From assembly GCF_000025605.1 (NCBI RefSeq), contig NC_013894.1:729529-793528 (forward strand): a stretch of DNA of 64,000 bases, read 5' to 3'. Positions 36,986 through 47,114 of this stretch are shown here, in pieces (positions within the stretch are counted from its first letter, which is position 1; every line of letters starts with the position of its first letter). Made by a program: the position numbers and the translations under genes. The DNA comes from Thermocrinis albus DSM 14484. GTDB lineage: Bacteria > Aquificota > Aquificia > Aquificales > Aquificaceae. The notes under the pieces were generated by a model that searched no databases, was not told the DNA's origin, and saw nothing but the letters and a program-made list of their open reading frames with translations.

Positions 36986-37735
36986 ATGGCGGGACACAGT
37001 CACTGGGCCCAGATAAAACACAAGAAGGCTAAAGTGGATGCTCAGAGAGGCAGGATATTTAACAAACTCATCAGAGAGATTACGGTGGCTGTAAGGGAAG
37101 GGGGGCCAAATCCCGAGACTAACCCGCGGCTACGCAGTGCCATCGAAAACGCCAAGAGGTTTAACATGCCATGGGAGACTATAGAGAGAGCCATAAAGAA
37201 GGGGTCAGGGGAACTGGGAGGCGAGAACTACGAGGAGGTCCTTTACGAAGGCTACGGGCCAGGTGGTGTAGCTCTGATGATTCTAACCACCACCGATAAC
37301 AGAAACAGAACCACCGCAGAAATAAGGCACGTTCTCAGTAAGCACGGCGGAAACTTAGGTACATCCGGTTGTGTATCCTTTATGTTTGACAGGGTAGGGA
37401 TTATAGAGGTTCCGAGAGAGTCCATATCTGAGGATGAACTCTACGAGAAGGCCATAGAAGCTGGTGCGGAAGATATACAGACGGGTGAGGCCTTTTACAC
37501 CGTATACACCCGTCCCGAGGATCTTTACGCGGTTAAGGAGAGTCTGGAGAAAGCCTCTGTGCAGATACAGAGAGCTGAGGTGACCTACAGACCCAACACC
37601 ACTGTTCCCATAGAGGATGCAGAAACTGCCCAGAAACTCTTCAAACTTCTCGAAGCCCTCGAAGAGCTGGATGACGTTAAGGAGGTTATAGCCAACTTTG
37701 ACATTCCCGAACACATTATGCAGAAAGTACTATGA
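36986..37735 (+). CDS. yebC: YebC/TACO1-family protein
   Basis: A 249-residue protein beginning MAGHSHWAQIKHKKAKVDAQR, the family signature, with GYGPGGVALMI and GGNLGTSGCVSFMFDR. Members act as transcriptional regulators or as factors easing ribosome stalling on proline runs; which applies here is unknown. TATAAT (36973-36978) ends 7 nt before the ATG and there is no Shine-Dalgarno, the clearest leaderless start in the window. It is first in yebC-ridA-dnaB-secD and overlaps ridA by 4 bp. Confidence 0.95.
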   Translation: MAGHSHWAQIKHKKAKVDAQRGRIFNKLIREITVAVREGGPNPETNPRLRSAIENAKRFNMPWETIERAIKKGSGELGGENYEEVLYEGYGPGGVALMILTTTDNRNRTTAEIRHVLSKHGGNLGTSGCVSFMFDRVGIIEVPRESISEDELYEKAIEAGAEDIQTGEAFYTVYTRPEDLYAVKESLEKASVQIQRAEVTYRPNTTVPIEDAETAQKLFKLLEALEELDDVKEVIANFDIPEHIMQKVL

Positions 37736-38115
37736 AAGAAGAAGTCAGGACGGATCTGGCTCCCTTACCTTTAGGTCCTTACTCTCAGGCGGTGAAGGCC
37801 GGGCCATTTCTCTTTCTGTCCGGGCAGTTAGGGATAGATCCCACCACCGGCAAACTACTGGAGGATTTCAGAGGGCAGGTGAGGCAGGCTCTCAAGAACG
37901 TGGAGAGTATACTCGTCTCCTGTGGGTACCAAAAGCAGGATGTTGTGCGGGTGGTGGTCTATCTAAGGGATTTATCCCTCTTTGGGGAGTTTAACGAGGT
38001 ATACACCGAGTTTTTTAAAGAAGTGGATGTGAAGCCTGCGAGAACTACGGTGGGTGTTGAGCAGCTCCCCCTCAACGCCCTTGTAGAGATAGAGGTGACA
38101 GCTATCAAACTTTGA
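37732..38115 (+). CDS. ridA: RidA-family enamine/imine deaminase
   Basis: A 127-residue protein of the YjgF/YER057c/UK114 family with GPYSQAVKAGPFLFLSGQLGIDP and the active-site KPARTTVGVEQLP, in which the Arg binds the carboxylate. It hydrolyses reactive enamines released by PLP enzymes. ATGA overlap with yebC upstream. Confidence 0.93.
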   Translation: MKEEVRTDLAPLPLGPYSQAVKAGPFLFLSGQLGIDPTTGKLLEDFRGQVRQALKNVESILVSCGYQKQDVVRVVVYLRDLSLFGEFNEVYTEFFKEVDVKPARTTVGVEQLPLNALVEIEVTAIKL

Positions 38116-38117
38116 AG

Positions 38118-39512
38118 ATGCTGGAAGATCTAAGCTATCCTCACGACGACACGGCGGAGAGGGCTATTCTGGGTGCTATGATAAAGGATCCAGAGAGTAT
38201 ACCCTTAGTGCTGGAAAGTTTGAGGGAGGAGGACTTTTACGTAGAAGATCACAGACTCCTCTTCTCCGTTCTTTCCAAAATTTGGGAGGAGAAAGGAAAA
38301 GACTGGGACGACATAGTGCTGAGAGAGTACCTAAGGAAGGCGGGTCTATTAGAGCGCTTGAGCATGGATCTGGTTTACCAGTTGGCAGAAGAAGCAGCAG
38401 AGGGAGCCCTTTTAGAAGAAGCTGTCAGAATAGTAAAGGAGAAATCGGGTTTGCGACAGCTTTTAGAACTATCCCTTAACACCATAAAGGAGATAAAGGA
38501 AGAGCCTGACTTTGCCAGGATAGTAGAGGCCATAACCCAGCGCGTTTACGAAATATCGGAAAAGCACACCACCACTCAGTACTTTCATATCAAGGATGTG
38601 GTAAGGGAAGTGCTGGAGATAATAAACAGGCGTAAGAGGGAGGACAGAATAATAACCGGACTACCTACAGGCTTTATGGAACTGGACCTTATGACCACAG
38701 GTTTCCATCCCTCCGATCTGGTGATAGTGGCGGCGCGTCCGGGAATGGGCAAAAGCAGCTTTATGCTTTCCATAGCCCTTCATATAGCTGTGGAGGAGAG
38801 AGTTCCTGTGGTCATATACTCCTTAGAGATGACAAAAGAGCAGTTGGTACTGAGACTCCTCTCAATGACCTCGGGCGTTCCTCTTCAGAACCTTAGAAAA
38901 GGTTTTGTGGGAGAGGAAGAGGATAGAAAGCTCATGGCTGCCGCATTAGAGTTGGCAAAGGCAGACATCATCATAGATGACACGCCTAACCTCTCCACGG
39001 TGGACCTGCGTATAAGAAGTAGAAAGCTTAAAAAAGAGAGGAACGTGGGGGCCGTTTTCGTAGACTACCTTCAGCTTCTGAGACCTCCCCATAGGAGAAG
39101 TTCCCGTCAGGAGGAGGTAGCAGAGATATCCAGGAACCTGAAGGCCTTAGCTAAGGAGTTAGAGCTTCCCGTTATAGCTCTCGCACAGCTTTCAAGACAG
39201 GTAGAACATAGATCCGACAAAAGACCTCAGCTGGCCGACCTAAGAGAGTCTGGCCAGATAGAACAGGATGCTGATCTTATCCTCTTCATACATAGACCTG
39301 AGTACTATAAGAAAAACCCATCTCCCGAAGAGCAAGGTATAGCAGAGATAATAGTGGCCAAGCAGCGACAAGGTCCTACAGGTATAGTGAAGGTAGCTTT
39401 TATAAAGGACACCACCGCTTTCAAACCTATAGCTTCGGGCATTCCCACCTCTGTGGAACCTTACCAACCGGAGGAGGAGTTTTCGGAAGAAGATTACGAT
39501 CTGGATTTTTGA
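38118..39512 (+). CDS. dnaB: Replicative DNA helicase DnaB
   Basis: A 464-residue hexameric helicase with an N-terminal helical domain (PHDDTAERAILGAMI), Walker A ARPGMGKSS (near 205), AVFVDYLQLL and the C-terminal DLRESGQIEQDADLILFIHR. It unwinds DNA at the fork. A TTG two codons upstream overlaps the ridA stop and is a possible alternative start; neither has a good Shine-Dalgarno. No intein is seen. Confidence 0.95.
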   Translation: MLEDLSYPHDDTAERAILGAMIKDPESIPLVLESLREEDFYVEDHRLLFSVLSKIWEEKGKDWDDIVLREYLRKAGLLERLSMDLVYQLAEEAAEGALLEEAVRIVKEKSGLRQLLELSLNTIKEIKEEPDFARIVEAITQRVYEISEKHTTTQYFHIKDVVREVLEIINRRKREDRIITGLPTGFMELDLMTTGFHPSDLVIVAARPGMGKSSFMLSIALHIAVEERVPVVIYSLEMTKEQLVLRLLSMTSGVPLQNLRKGFVGEEEDRKLMAAALELAKADIIIDDTPNLSTVDLRIRSRKLKKERNVGAVFVDYLQLLRPPHRRSSRQEEVAEISRNLKALAKELELPVIALAQLSRQVEHRSDKRPQLADLRESGQIEQDADLILFIHRPEYYKKNPSPEEQGIAEIIVAKQRQGPTGIVKVAFIKDTTAFKPIASGIPTSVEPYQPEEEFSEEDYDLDF

Positions 39513-39531
39513 GTAAAATAGTTTTGGTAAA

Positions 39532-41025
39532 ATGAGGGGTTTTTACGCCAATCTCATACTACTGCTGGTCATAGTACTGTCTTGTCTCGCCATTCTCTAT
39601 TACAGACCTCCCAACTTGGGTCTTGACCTGAAGGGCGGTGTTTCCATGGTGTTGGAACCAGACTTGGCCTATGCTCTACGACAGGAGTACGAACGGTACT
39701 CCTCTGAAGTGTACGCACAGCTAAGAGATAAGGGTATTCAGGTGTTGGATGTGATTCCGTCCGAAAAGGGTCTAAAGGTGGAACTCCTACAACCTCAGGA
39801 CTCCCAAAAAGTGGGGCAACTCATAAAGGAAAAGTTCCCCTCTTTTGAGACTTTTACCGAGGAAAGAGGAGGTTTGTACCTGAAACTGAAGGAGGAGGAA
39901 ATAAAAAAACTACAGCTCGGCATACTGGAACAAACGCTTGACGTCATCAGAAAGAGGATAGATGAACTGGGGGTTGTTCAGCCAGTGATAACACGCCTTG
40001 GAGAAAACAGGATATTGGTAGAACTTCCCGGAGTCACCGACATAGAGAGGGCCAAGAAGGTAATAGGCAGAACAGCTCTTTTGGAACTAAAACTGGTGGT
40101 GGACACAGGACCCAAGGAGAAACTGATCACAGAACTCACCAAAGATACGGAGCTATTACCTTCCTTAAAGGGTGACGAGTGGTTCCTCTTAGAGAGAAAG
40201 CCTGTTATAACAGGAGCTGACCTGAAGACCGCTTACACCAGCACCGACGATATGGGAAGCCCCGCTGTCACCTTTGAGCTCACCGACAGGGGTTCTAAGG
40301 TTTTCGCGGAAGCCACCGAGAAAAACATAGGGCGTAGACTGGCCATAGTGCTGGATGGTAAGGTGGTATCGGCCCCCGTCATACGTAGCAGGATATCGGA
40401 CAGGGGGCAGATATCGGGAGGTTTTACCTTAGAGGAGGCCCAAAACCTGGCCATAGTGCTCAGAGCAGGTGCTCTTCCCACCAACGTTCTCTTTCTCCAA
40501 GAAACAGTAGTAGGTCCTTATCTGGGAAAGGATGCTGTGGAACAGGGTTTCAAGTCAGGTATAGTAGGCTTTCTGTTGCTGGTACTCCTTCTGGTAGGGC
40601 GTTATAAGACGGCAGGTGTGACCGCCAACCTCTCCATACTTCTCAATACTCTCATGCTCTTTGCTCTTATGAGTCTTTTAGGTGCCACTCTTACATTGCC
40701 GGGTATAGCTGGAATAGTGCTCAACATGGGTATAGCGGTGGACTCCAACGTACTTATCTTTGAGAGGGTACGTGAAGAACTCAGGTTAGGTAATAGTGTG
40801 AGAAAGGCTATAGAGCTGGGCTACAGGAGGACCTGGAACACCGTGTGGGACACCCACGTGACCCTACTGGTGGCTTCCCTGATACTGTTCCAGTTCGGCA
40901 GCGGCCCTGTGAAGGGTTTTGCCACCACCCTCACCGTAGGAACCATAGCTTCTTTTGTGTCCAACGTTTACTTTGCCAAGTACTTCTTGGAAGTCCTCTA
41001 CAAACTTAAACTCTTCAAGATATAA
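39532..41025 (+). CDS. secD: Protein translocase subunit SecD
   Basis: A 497-residue inner-membrane protein using the proton gradient to assist Sec export. It has an N-terminal membrane segment followed by GLDLKGGVSMVLEPD, a large periplasmic P1 domain, and the C-terminal RND-like bundle with GIAVDSNVLIFERVREEL. TAAAAT lies 12 nt before the ATG. secF, its usual partner, is not next to it: the next gene is convergent and unrelated. Confidence 0.95.
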   Translation: MRGFYANLILLLVIVLSCLAILYYRPPNLGLDLKGGVSMVLEPDLAYALRQEYERYSSEVYAQLRDKGIQVLDVIPSEKGLKVELLQPQDSQKVGQLIKEKFPSFETFTEERGGLYLKLKEEEIKKLQLGILEQTLDVIRKRIDELGVVQPVITRLGENRILVELPGVTDIERAKKVIGRTALLELKLVVDTGPKEKLITELTKDTELLPSLKGDEWFLLERKPVITGADLKTAYTSTDDMGSPAVTFELTDRGSKVFAEATEKNIGRRLAIVLDGKVVSAPVIRSRISDRGQISGGFTLEEAQNLAIVLRAGALPTNVLFLQETVVGPYLGKDAVEQGFKSGIVGFLLLVLLLVGRYKTAGVTANLSILLNTLMLFALMSLLGATLTLPGIAGIVLNMGIAVDSNVLIFERVREELRLGNSVRKAIELGYRRTWNTVWDTHVTLLVASLILFQFGSGPVKGFATTLTVGTIASFVSNVYFAKYFLEVLYKLKLFKI

Positions 41026-42200
41026 TGTACCTTGTCTTTGTCTCTATCTCTTCTTCTCTCGTCCTGTCTGAACTCTAAACTTCCACCGGCGTGTCGTACA
41101 CTGATATGCTCTACCCGAAAGCCGAGACCCTCAAGACTGTTCACCAATCTCCCCAATTCCAATTCTCTTATATGTAATGGGTTATTACTCCCAAAATCTG
41201 CCCTCACGCTTATAGTATCCCTAACAAATCTTATCTTCAGATCTACATCCTCCATTCTCACGTTGATGGTTTTCACCATCTTTGATTCTTGGAGGGGCAA
41301 AGATGGGGAGGTAGCTTCCTTAACGTTCTCCGTAATCTCTGATCCATCCTTGGGAAGAGAGAGGAATGCGTTTACCTCAGAAGATGGGGGATATCTTTTA
41401 GAATCTTGGAGAACAAAGGTCTCTTGGTGATTTGCCTCTGAGAGTGGAGGGGAAGGTGTTATTGGATGGCGTCCCTTCTGGCTCAGGTAAGGAACTTCTT
41501 TGAGATCTTGGAAAGGGAAAACCACTTCTTGGTGGTTTGCCTTTGGTGATGGAGATAGAGATGTCACCCGATGCTTTCTCACATCCTCTTTTGACTCTTG
41601 GAGGGGTAAAGAAGGGGTGGCAGCTTCCTTGATGTTTTCCGTAATCTCTGACCCATCCTTGGGAAAAGAGAGGAATGCGTTTACCTCAGAAGATGGGGGA
41701 TATCTTTTAGGATCTTGGAGAACAAAGGTCTCCTGGTGATTTGCCTCTGAGAGTGGAGGGGAAGGTGTTATTGGATGACGTCCCTTCTGGCTCAGGTAAG
41801 GAACTTCTTTGAGATCCTGGAAAGGAAAAACCACTTCTTGGCGGTTTGTCTTTGGTGATGGAGATAGAGATGTCACCCGATGCTCTTCCTCCTGAGGGTT
41901 TTGAAAAGGGAAGATCTCTAATGCCTTTGATAGAAAAGGTGAAGGAACCGATGGATCATGTTCCTCTTGGCTGGGAAGATAAGCCTCCTGAAGGGTTTGG
42001 AAGGGGAGAAGCTCTAAATAACTGACCTGATGGGGCGGCGGTAAAGGTAGATATGTTATCTTTTTCCGTGACTCTTCTTCAGGGATTTCTCTTTGAGAAA
42101 GAATACATTCCTCGAGAATCTGAAAGAAAGACTCTTCGTTAGTTAACTGAATCGTTTCTCTTTGCCCTCCCCACAGGAGCATGTCTACGATCCTTATCAT
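40998..42200 (-). CDS. FliK-like, proline-rich repeat protein
   Basis: A 400-residue protein. The C-terminal ~90 residues (TINVRMEDVDLKIRFVRDT, then LHIRELELGRLVNSLEGLG and VEHISV) resemble the conserved C-terminal domain of flagellar hook-length control protein FliK. The long middle is Pro/Ser/Glu-rich and built of repeats, including a 103-residue unit present twice, as expected for a FliK ruler region. The start at 42200 is supported by conserved-looking sequence and by codons ceasing to make sense upstream, opposite hisF. The assignment is tentative because no other flagellar genes are in the window. Its 3' end overlaps secD by 28 bp. Confidence 0.5.
   Translation of the reverse strand: MIRIVDMLLWGGQRETIQLTNEESFFQILEECILSQREIPEEESRKKITYLPLPPPHQVSYLELLPFQTLQEAYLPSQEEHDPSVPSPFLSKALEIFPFQNPQEEEHRVTSLSPSPKTNRQEVVFPFQDLKEVPYLSQKGRHPITPSPPLSEANHQETFVLQDPKRYPPSSEVNAFLSFPKDGSEITENIKEAATPSLPLQESKEDVRKHRVTSLSPSPKANHQEVVFPFQDLKEVPYLSQKGRHPITPSPPLSEANHQETFVLQDSKRYPPSSEVNAFLSLPKDGSEITENVKEATSPSLPLQESKMVKTINVRMEDVDLKIRFVRDTISVRADFGSNNPLHIRELELGRLVNSLEGLGFRVEHISVRHAGGSLEFRQDERRRDRDKDKVHYILKSLSL
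41281..41575 (-). repeat. Tandem repeat copy 1 in FliK-like gene
   Basis: A 295-bp unit repeated at 41590-41884 with a period of 309 bp (103 codons). My hand alignment gives 17 mismatches (about 94% identity) and no gaps. Many differences are silent or conservative at protein level. It encodes the Ser/Pro-rich ruler-like segment. Confidence 0.9.
41590..41884 (-). repeat. Tandem repeat copy 2 in FliK-like gene
   Basis: The second copy of the 309-bp-period repeat. Within each copy a degenerate unit of roughly 33-35 residues recurs (FPFQ.L.E..YLS / FVLQD.KRYPPSSE), and weaker copies continue toward the N-terminus. Confidence 0.9.
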
Positions 42201-42221
42201 GGGTTTAAAATATAACACCGT
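42201..42221. promoter_or_regulatory. 21-bp divergent start region, FliK-like gene/hisF
   Basis: Two ATGs point away from each other across 21 bp with no Shine-Dalgarno on either side. TAAAAT (42206-42211) or TATAAC (42211-42216) could serve hisF, and TATATT/TATTTT on the minus strand the FliK-like gene. Transcripts would start at or very near the start codons. Confidence 0.4.
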
Positions 42222-42978
42222 ATGTTGGCAAAGCGTATCATACCTTGTCTCGATGTGGATAAAGGTAGAGTGGTGAAGGGGGTCCGTTTTCAGAATTTGG
42301 TAGACGCAGGTGACCCTGTACAGATAGCTGCCGAGTATGAGAGACAGGGTGCCGATGAGTTGGTTTTTTTGGATATAACAGCCTCTGCCGAAAACAGGAA
42401 AACAATGATAGAGGTAGTGAGGGAGGTGGCTCAGACGGTTTTTATGCCTTTCACGGTGGGTGGTGGTGTGTCCACCCTGGAGGATATAAGACTTCTCCTC
42501 TCGGCGGGGGCCGATAAGGTGTCCATCAACACAGCGGCTGTGAAAAACCCTCAGCTGGTCTATGAGGCTGCCAGGAGATTCGGTTCTCAGTGTGTGGTGG
42601 TAGCCATAGATGCCAAGAGAAAGGGAAACAGCTGGGAGGTTTACATTCACGGGGGTAGAACCCCCACCGGTATAGATGCGGTGGAGTGGGCTAGGAGGGT
42701 GGAGGAGCTGGGAGCGGGTGAGATACTCCTTACCTCTATGGATACTGACGGTACAAAGAGAGGATACGATATAGAGCTGTGTAAAGCTGTGGCCAACGCG
42801 GTCAAGATACCCGTTATAGCATCCGGTGGCGCCGGTAGAATGGAACACTTCTACCAGGTCTTTTCTATGACCCACGTTAGTGCAGCCCTTGCCGCCTCTC
42901 TCTTTCATTTTGGTGAGGTTCTTATTCCGGATCTTAAGAGGTATCTGAAGGAAAGGGGAGTAACAGTGAGATACGACT

Positions 42979-42992
<14 letters not shown>
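42222..42992 (+). CDS. hisF: Imidazole glycerol phosphate synthase cyclase subunit
   Basis: A 256-residue TIM barrel of histidine biosynthesis that converts PRFAR with ammonia to IGP and AICAR. It starts with [20 protein letters not shown] (catalytic Asp11) and has [24 protein letters not shown] and the second catalytic Asp in [13 protein letters not shown]. The NUDIX gene overlaps its end by 14 bp. Confidence 0.96.
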
Positions 42993-44094
<1,102 letters not shown>

Positions 44095-44103
44095 TTTCTC
44101 CCC

Positions 44104-44688
44104 ATGGAGGTCTTTGTACTGGATACCAGTGTCTTTACAAACCCGGACGTCTACTCCCAGTTTGAGAAGGATCAGTTGGGTGCCATAGAGGATTTCTTGA
44201 GTCTGGCACCCCACACGGGTGCTACTTTTTTCATGCCTACATCCATCTACGATGAACTCTGTAAGATGGTGGATCTGGGTCATCTAAAGCCACGTTTTGA
44301 GTTGGTGGTGAGAATAAGATCACCCAGAAGGTACAACCTAACTGTACCTGCGGAATTTCTGTACGAGTTCATAGAGGACGTGCGCTCTCGCATCAACAAA
44401 GGCCTAAGGATAGCAGAGGAGCACACACGGGAAGCAGGTAGGTTAACGGAGGAAGAGGTGGGAAAACTCATCAACCGCCTGAGGGAGAAGTACCGAGAAG
44501 CTCTCAGAACCGGCATCATAGACAGTAAGGAGGACGTAGATGTACTTCTTCTGGCTTACGAACTGGATGGCATACTGGTCACAGGGGACGAGGGCTTACG
44601 TAGGTGGGCAGACAGGGTGGGGATAAAGCTCATCGATCCCAAAAGTTTCAGGTACATCTTGGAAAATCTCGTCAAGCTACGCCCTTAA
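44104..44688 (+). CDS. HARP-type protein-only RNase P candidate ('RNA ligase partner', PIN domain)
   Basis: A 194-residue PIN-like nuclease of the family first annotated as RNA ligase partner and later shown in Aquifex (Aq_880) to be a minimal RNA-free RNase P that trims tRNA 5' leaders. The acidic residues D7, D140, D144 and D162 match the spacing of the catalytic Asp set of that family with a two-residue shift, and a helical arm (about 85-135) fits the oligomerisation/substrate arm. Its 3' end overlaps the convergent RNA ligase gene by 4 bp. The identification is from memory of the family, not a search. Confidence 0.85.
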   Translation: MEVFVLDTSVFTNPDVYSQFEKDQLGAIEDFLSLAPHTGATFFMPTSIYDELCKMVDLGHLKPRFELVVRIRSPRRYNLTVPAEFLYEFIEDVRSRINKGLRIAEEHTREAGRLTEEEVGKLINRLREKYREALRTGIIDSKEDVDVLLLAYELDGILVTGDEGLRRWADRVGIKLIDPKSFRYILENLVKLRP

Positions 44689-45782
44689 TCAAAGACAGAA
44701 CCTCCCCCCAACACGTGACCCAAAAACCCCGTCATGTTGAGATAGACTCTGTCAAACTCCAAAATCCAGTAAGATCCCTCCTGTTTTAAGCCCCTCTCTA
44801 TTATCTGTACCTGACTGGAAGAATGTTGTATCTGTTCCATAAACAGTAAAGCGCTCTCTTTCTTCCTGAACCTGCACCTGAAAGTTCTGTAAACCCTCCC
44901 CTCCTCTTTGGACTGTCTTATAGCCTCAAAGATCCCCTCCAAAAAGGCGGAACCTAGTTCCTTTAGCAGGTCTTCCTCCAGCTGAAGTCCTTCCTCTTCC
45001 ATAAAAAGAGCTAATCTCAGGAGCCGGTTGGTGTAGTAATCAGCAGGCAAACCCATCAGATTGAGAGAGGTGATCCTTATATCCTGCAGGTTGGCATAGC
45101 TGGTGATGTACTTGACACGTTTGTCCCTTTCCGAATCTTCCTTGAAAACAACACCCTCACGACCCTCTTCATTCAGCCTTCTGAGAAGAGCTTTTAACTC
45201 TCCGATTTTGGAAACATCGTAAAGACCATACCTTTCCACAGAGGGAAGCCGATACTTCTCTATGAGCTGTAACTTCTGCCTATAAGGTAAGAACCTCTGC
45301 TCTCCCTTTACCATAACGTCAAAGACGAAGAACCTTATATCCTCACGTATGTAGGGAGGACTTTCATCTACGTAAGGGTTCTCTGGACCTGCCACCTCTG
45401 CACACAGTACAAGGTGAGGGTTCTCCTTAAAGAAATCTGCATCTATAAATTCCTCTACCCTATCTGTGGTGAAGGGGCACACAAAACCGCCTCTCGTAAC
45501 AGCCAACACTTGCCCTTCGTGATAGAAGATACGCACGTTGTATCCATCCACTTTCTCCTCTACAAAGAAGGGAGCATTGAACTGTTCTCTTAGACCCGAA
45601 GACAACTGAAATATCCTACCTATGTGTGGGTATCCCCAGATCACGCTCTCCTTGAAAAGAATGGTACCTCTCGGTATGTCTTTAAAGTCGTCGGTGAAAC
45701 GCAAGTACTCAAGACCCCTGTAGTTTTCACCCTTCACTTTGTTTTTTCTGAGGGCTTCCTTTACCAGTTCAGGGCTCAGCAC
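44685..45782 (-). CDS. ATP-dependent RNA ligase, Rnl3 family
   Basis: A 365-residue nucleotidyltransferase. The adenylation motif I is [11 protein letters not shown] (Lys near 78, KxDG), with later motifs [17 protein letters not shown] and VKYI, and a C-terminal helical domain typical of the archaeal/Aquificales Rnl3 group, which ligates or circularises RNA ends. The start is GTG with TAAAAT ending 7 nt upstream and no Shine-Dalgarno. It lies between HARP and ffh. Confidence 0.88.
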   Translation of the reverse strand: MLSPELVKEALRKNKVKGENYRGLEYLRFTDDFKDIPRGTILFKESVIWGYPHIGRIFQLSSGLREQFNAPFFVEEKVDGYNVRIFYHEGQVLAVTRGGFVCPFTTDRVEEFIDADFFKENPHLVLCAEVAGPENPYVDESPPYIREDIRFFVFDVMVKGEQRFLPYRQKLQLIEKYRLPSVERYGLYDVSKIGELKALLRRLNEEGREGVVFKEDSERDKRVKYITSYANLQDIRITSLNLMGLPADYYTNRLLRLALFMEEEGLQLEEDLLKELGSAFLEGIFEAIRQSKEEGRVYRTFRCRFRKKESALLFMEQIQHSSSQVQIIERGLKQEGSYWILEFDRVYLNMTGFLGHVLGGGSVFD

Positions 45783-45800
45783 GGGTATAATTTTAATACC
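45783..45800. promoter_or_regulatory. 18-bp bidirectional promoter, RNA ligase/ffh
   Basis: The whole interval is nearly the palindrome GGTATAATTTTAATACC. It gives TATAAT (45786-45791) toward ffh, ending 9 nt before its ATG, and TAAAAT (45790-45795) toward the ligase, ending 7 nt before its GTG. Both mRNAs would be leaderless. Confidence 0.55.
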
Positions 45801-47114
45801 ATGCTGGAACTTCTCACAGATAGGTTCAGTAAGGCTCTCGAAAGATTGAGAAACACCAGAAAACTAACGGAGAAACAGCTCAACGACATACTCCGTGACA
45901 TAAGGATGGCTCTTCTGGAAGCGGACGTAGACTACGATGTGGTGAAAACTTTCCTCAAGAGGATACGCGAGAGGGCTCTCACAGAGGATCTAAAGAACAA
46001 CCTCTCTCCTGCAGAGAGTGTGCTTCTCACCGTCTACGAAGAACTAGTTAAGATACTGGGAGAGACAAAGGAAGATCTCAAGAAGGGAACCGTCCTCTTT
46101 GTGGGACTCCAAGGAACAGGTAAGACCACCACTGTAGGAAAGCTGGCCTACTATCTGAAAGGTAAGGGGTTCAAGGTAGCCCTTACATCTACCGATGTGA
46201 GGAGACCGGCAGCTATACTCCAGCTCCAGCGCCTGGCGGAGCGTGTAGAGGTACCATATTATTCTGCGGAGGGAGAGGAGGACCCTGTAAAGATAGCGCA
46301 GATAGCTGTAAAAAGAGCAAAAGATGAAGGTGTAGATTACCTACTCCTTGATACCGCAGGGCGCCTTCATATAGACGAGGAACTTATGGAGGAACTCAGA
46401 AGGATAAAGGAGACTGTGAACCCTTCTGAGATCCTCTACGTAGCTGATGCCATGCAGGGTCAGGAGGCTCTAAGGGCTGCAAAAACCTTCCACGAGACGG
46501 TTGGTCTCACGGGGGTTGTTCTCACCAAAATGGACGGTGATGCGAGAGGTGGTGTTGCTCTGTCAGTACGGGAGGCACTGGGTGTTCCCATCAAGTTCAT
46601 GGGTGTGGGTGAGAAGTTAGAGGACATAGAACCCTTCTATCCTGACAGGGTGGCTCAGAGGATACTGGGTCTTGGTGATATACAGAGTCTCGTGGAGAGA
46701 GCCCAGCAGGTGATTCCAGAAGACGAAGCCCAGGCTCTGGCCGTTAGGATCATGAAGGGAGAGTTTGATCTAGAGGACATGCTGAAACAGATAAGGTTTG
46801 TTCTCAATATGGGACCTTTGGACAAAATAATTGGTATGTTACCAGGTTTGGGTCAGTATGCCAAACATCTCAAGTTGGATGAGAAACTCCTCAAGAGAAA
46901 AGAGGCCATAATTCTCTCCATGACCAAGGAGGAACGCAAGAATCCTGCCATCATAAACCTCAGTAGGAAACAAAGAATCGCCAGAGGGAGTGGTACCACG
47001 GTGTCCGAAGTCAACAAACTCTTAAAGGAGTACGAAGAAGCCCGTAAGCTTATCAGAAAACTCAAGAACGCAAAGGGACCCCTCGGTATACCGCGCATTC
47101 CCTTTAAGTTTTAA
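45801..47114 (+). CDS. ffh: Signal recognition particle protein Ffh
   Basis: A 437-residue SRP GTPase targeting membrane proteins. It has the N domain, G1 GLQGTGKTTTVGKLA (near 105), DVRRPAAILQL, DTAGRLHIDEE, TKMDGDARGG, and a C-terminal M domain ending in a basic KFxx tail. The M domain is less Met-rich than in mesophiles, as seen in thermophiles. The frame extends 59 codons upstream, but conserved sequence starts at 45801. Confidence 0.96.
   Translation: MLELLTDRFSKALERLRNTRKLTEKQLNDILRDIRMALLEADVDYDVVKTFLKRIRERALTEDLKNNLSPAESVLLTVYEELVKILGETKEDLKKGTVLFVGLQGTGKTTTVGKLAYYLKGKGFKVALTSTDVRRPAAILQLQRLAERVEVPYYSAEGEEDPVKIAQIAVKRAKDEGVDYLLLDTAGRLHIDEELMEELRRIKETVNPSEILYVADAMQGQEALRAAKTFHETVGLTGVVLTKMDGDARGGVALSVREALGVPIKFMGVGEKLEDIEPFYPDRVAQRILGLGDIQSLVERAQQVIPEDEAQALAVRIMKGEFDLEDMLKQIRFVLNMGPLDKIIGMLPGLGQYAKHLKLDEKLLKRKEAIILSMTKEERKNPAIINLSRKQRIARGSGTTVSEVNKLLKEYEEARKLIRKLKNAKGPLGIPRIPFKF

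Noticed and set aside
42201-42908. Upstream extension of the FliK-like frame on the minus strand, giving 636 residues
   Set aside because: It lies opposite hisF, which is an unmistakable gene; the extension reads as low-quality shadow sequence and the plausible start is at 42200.
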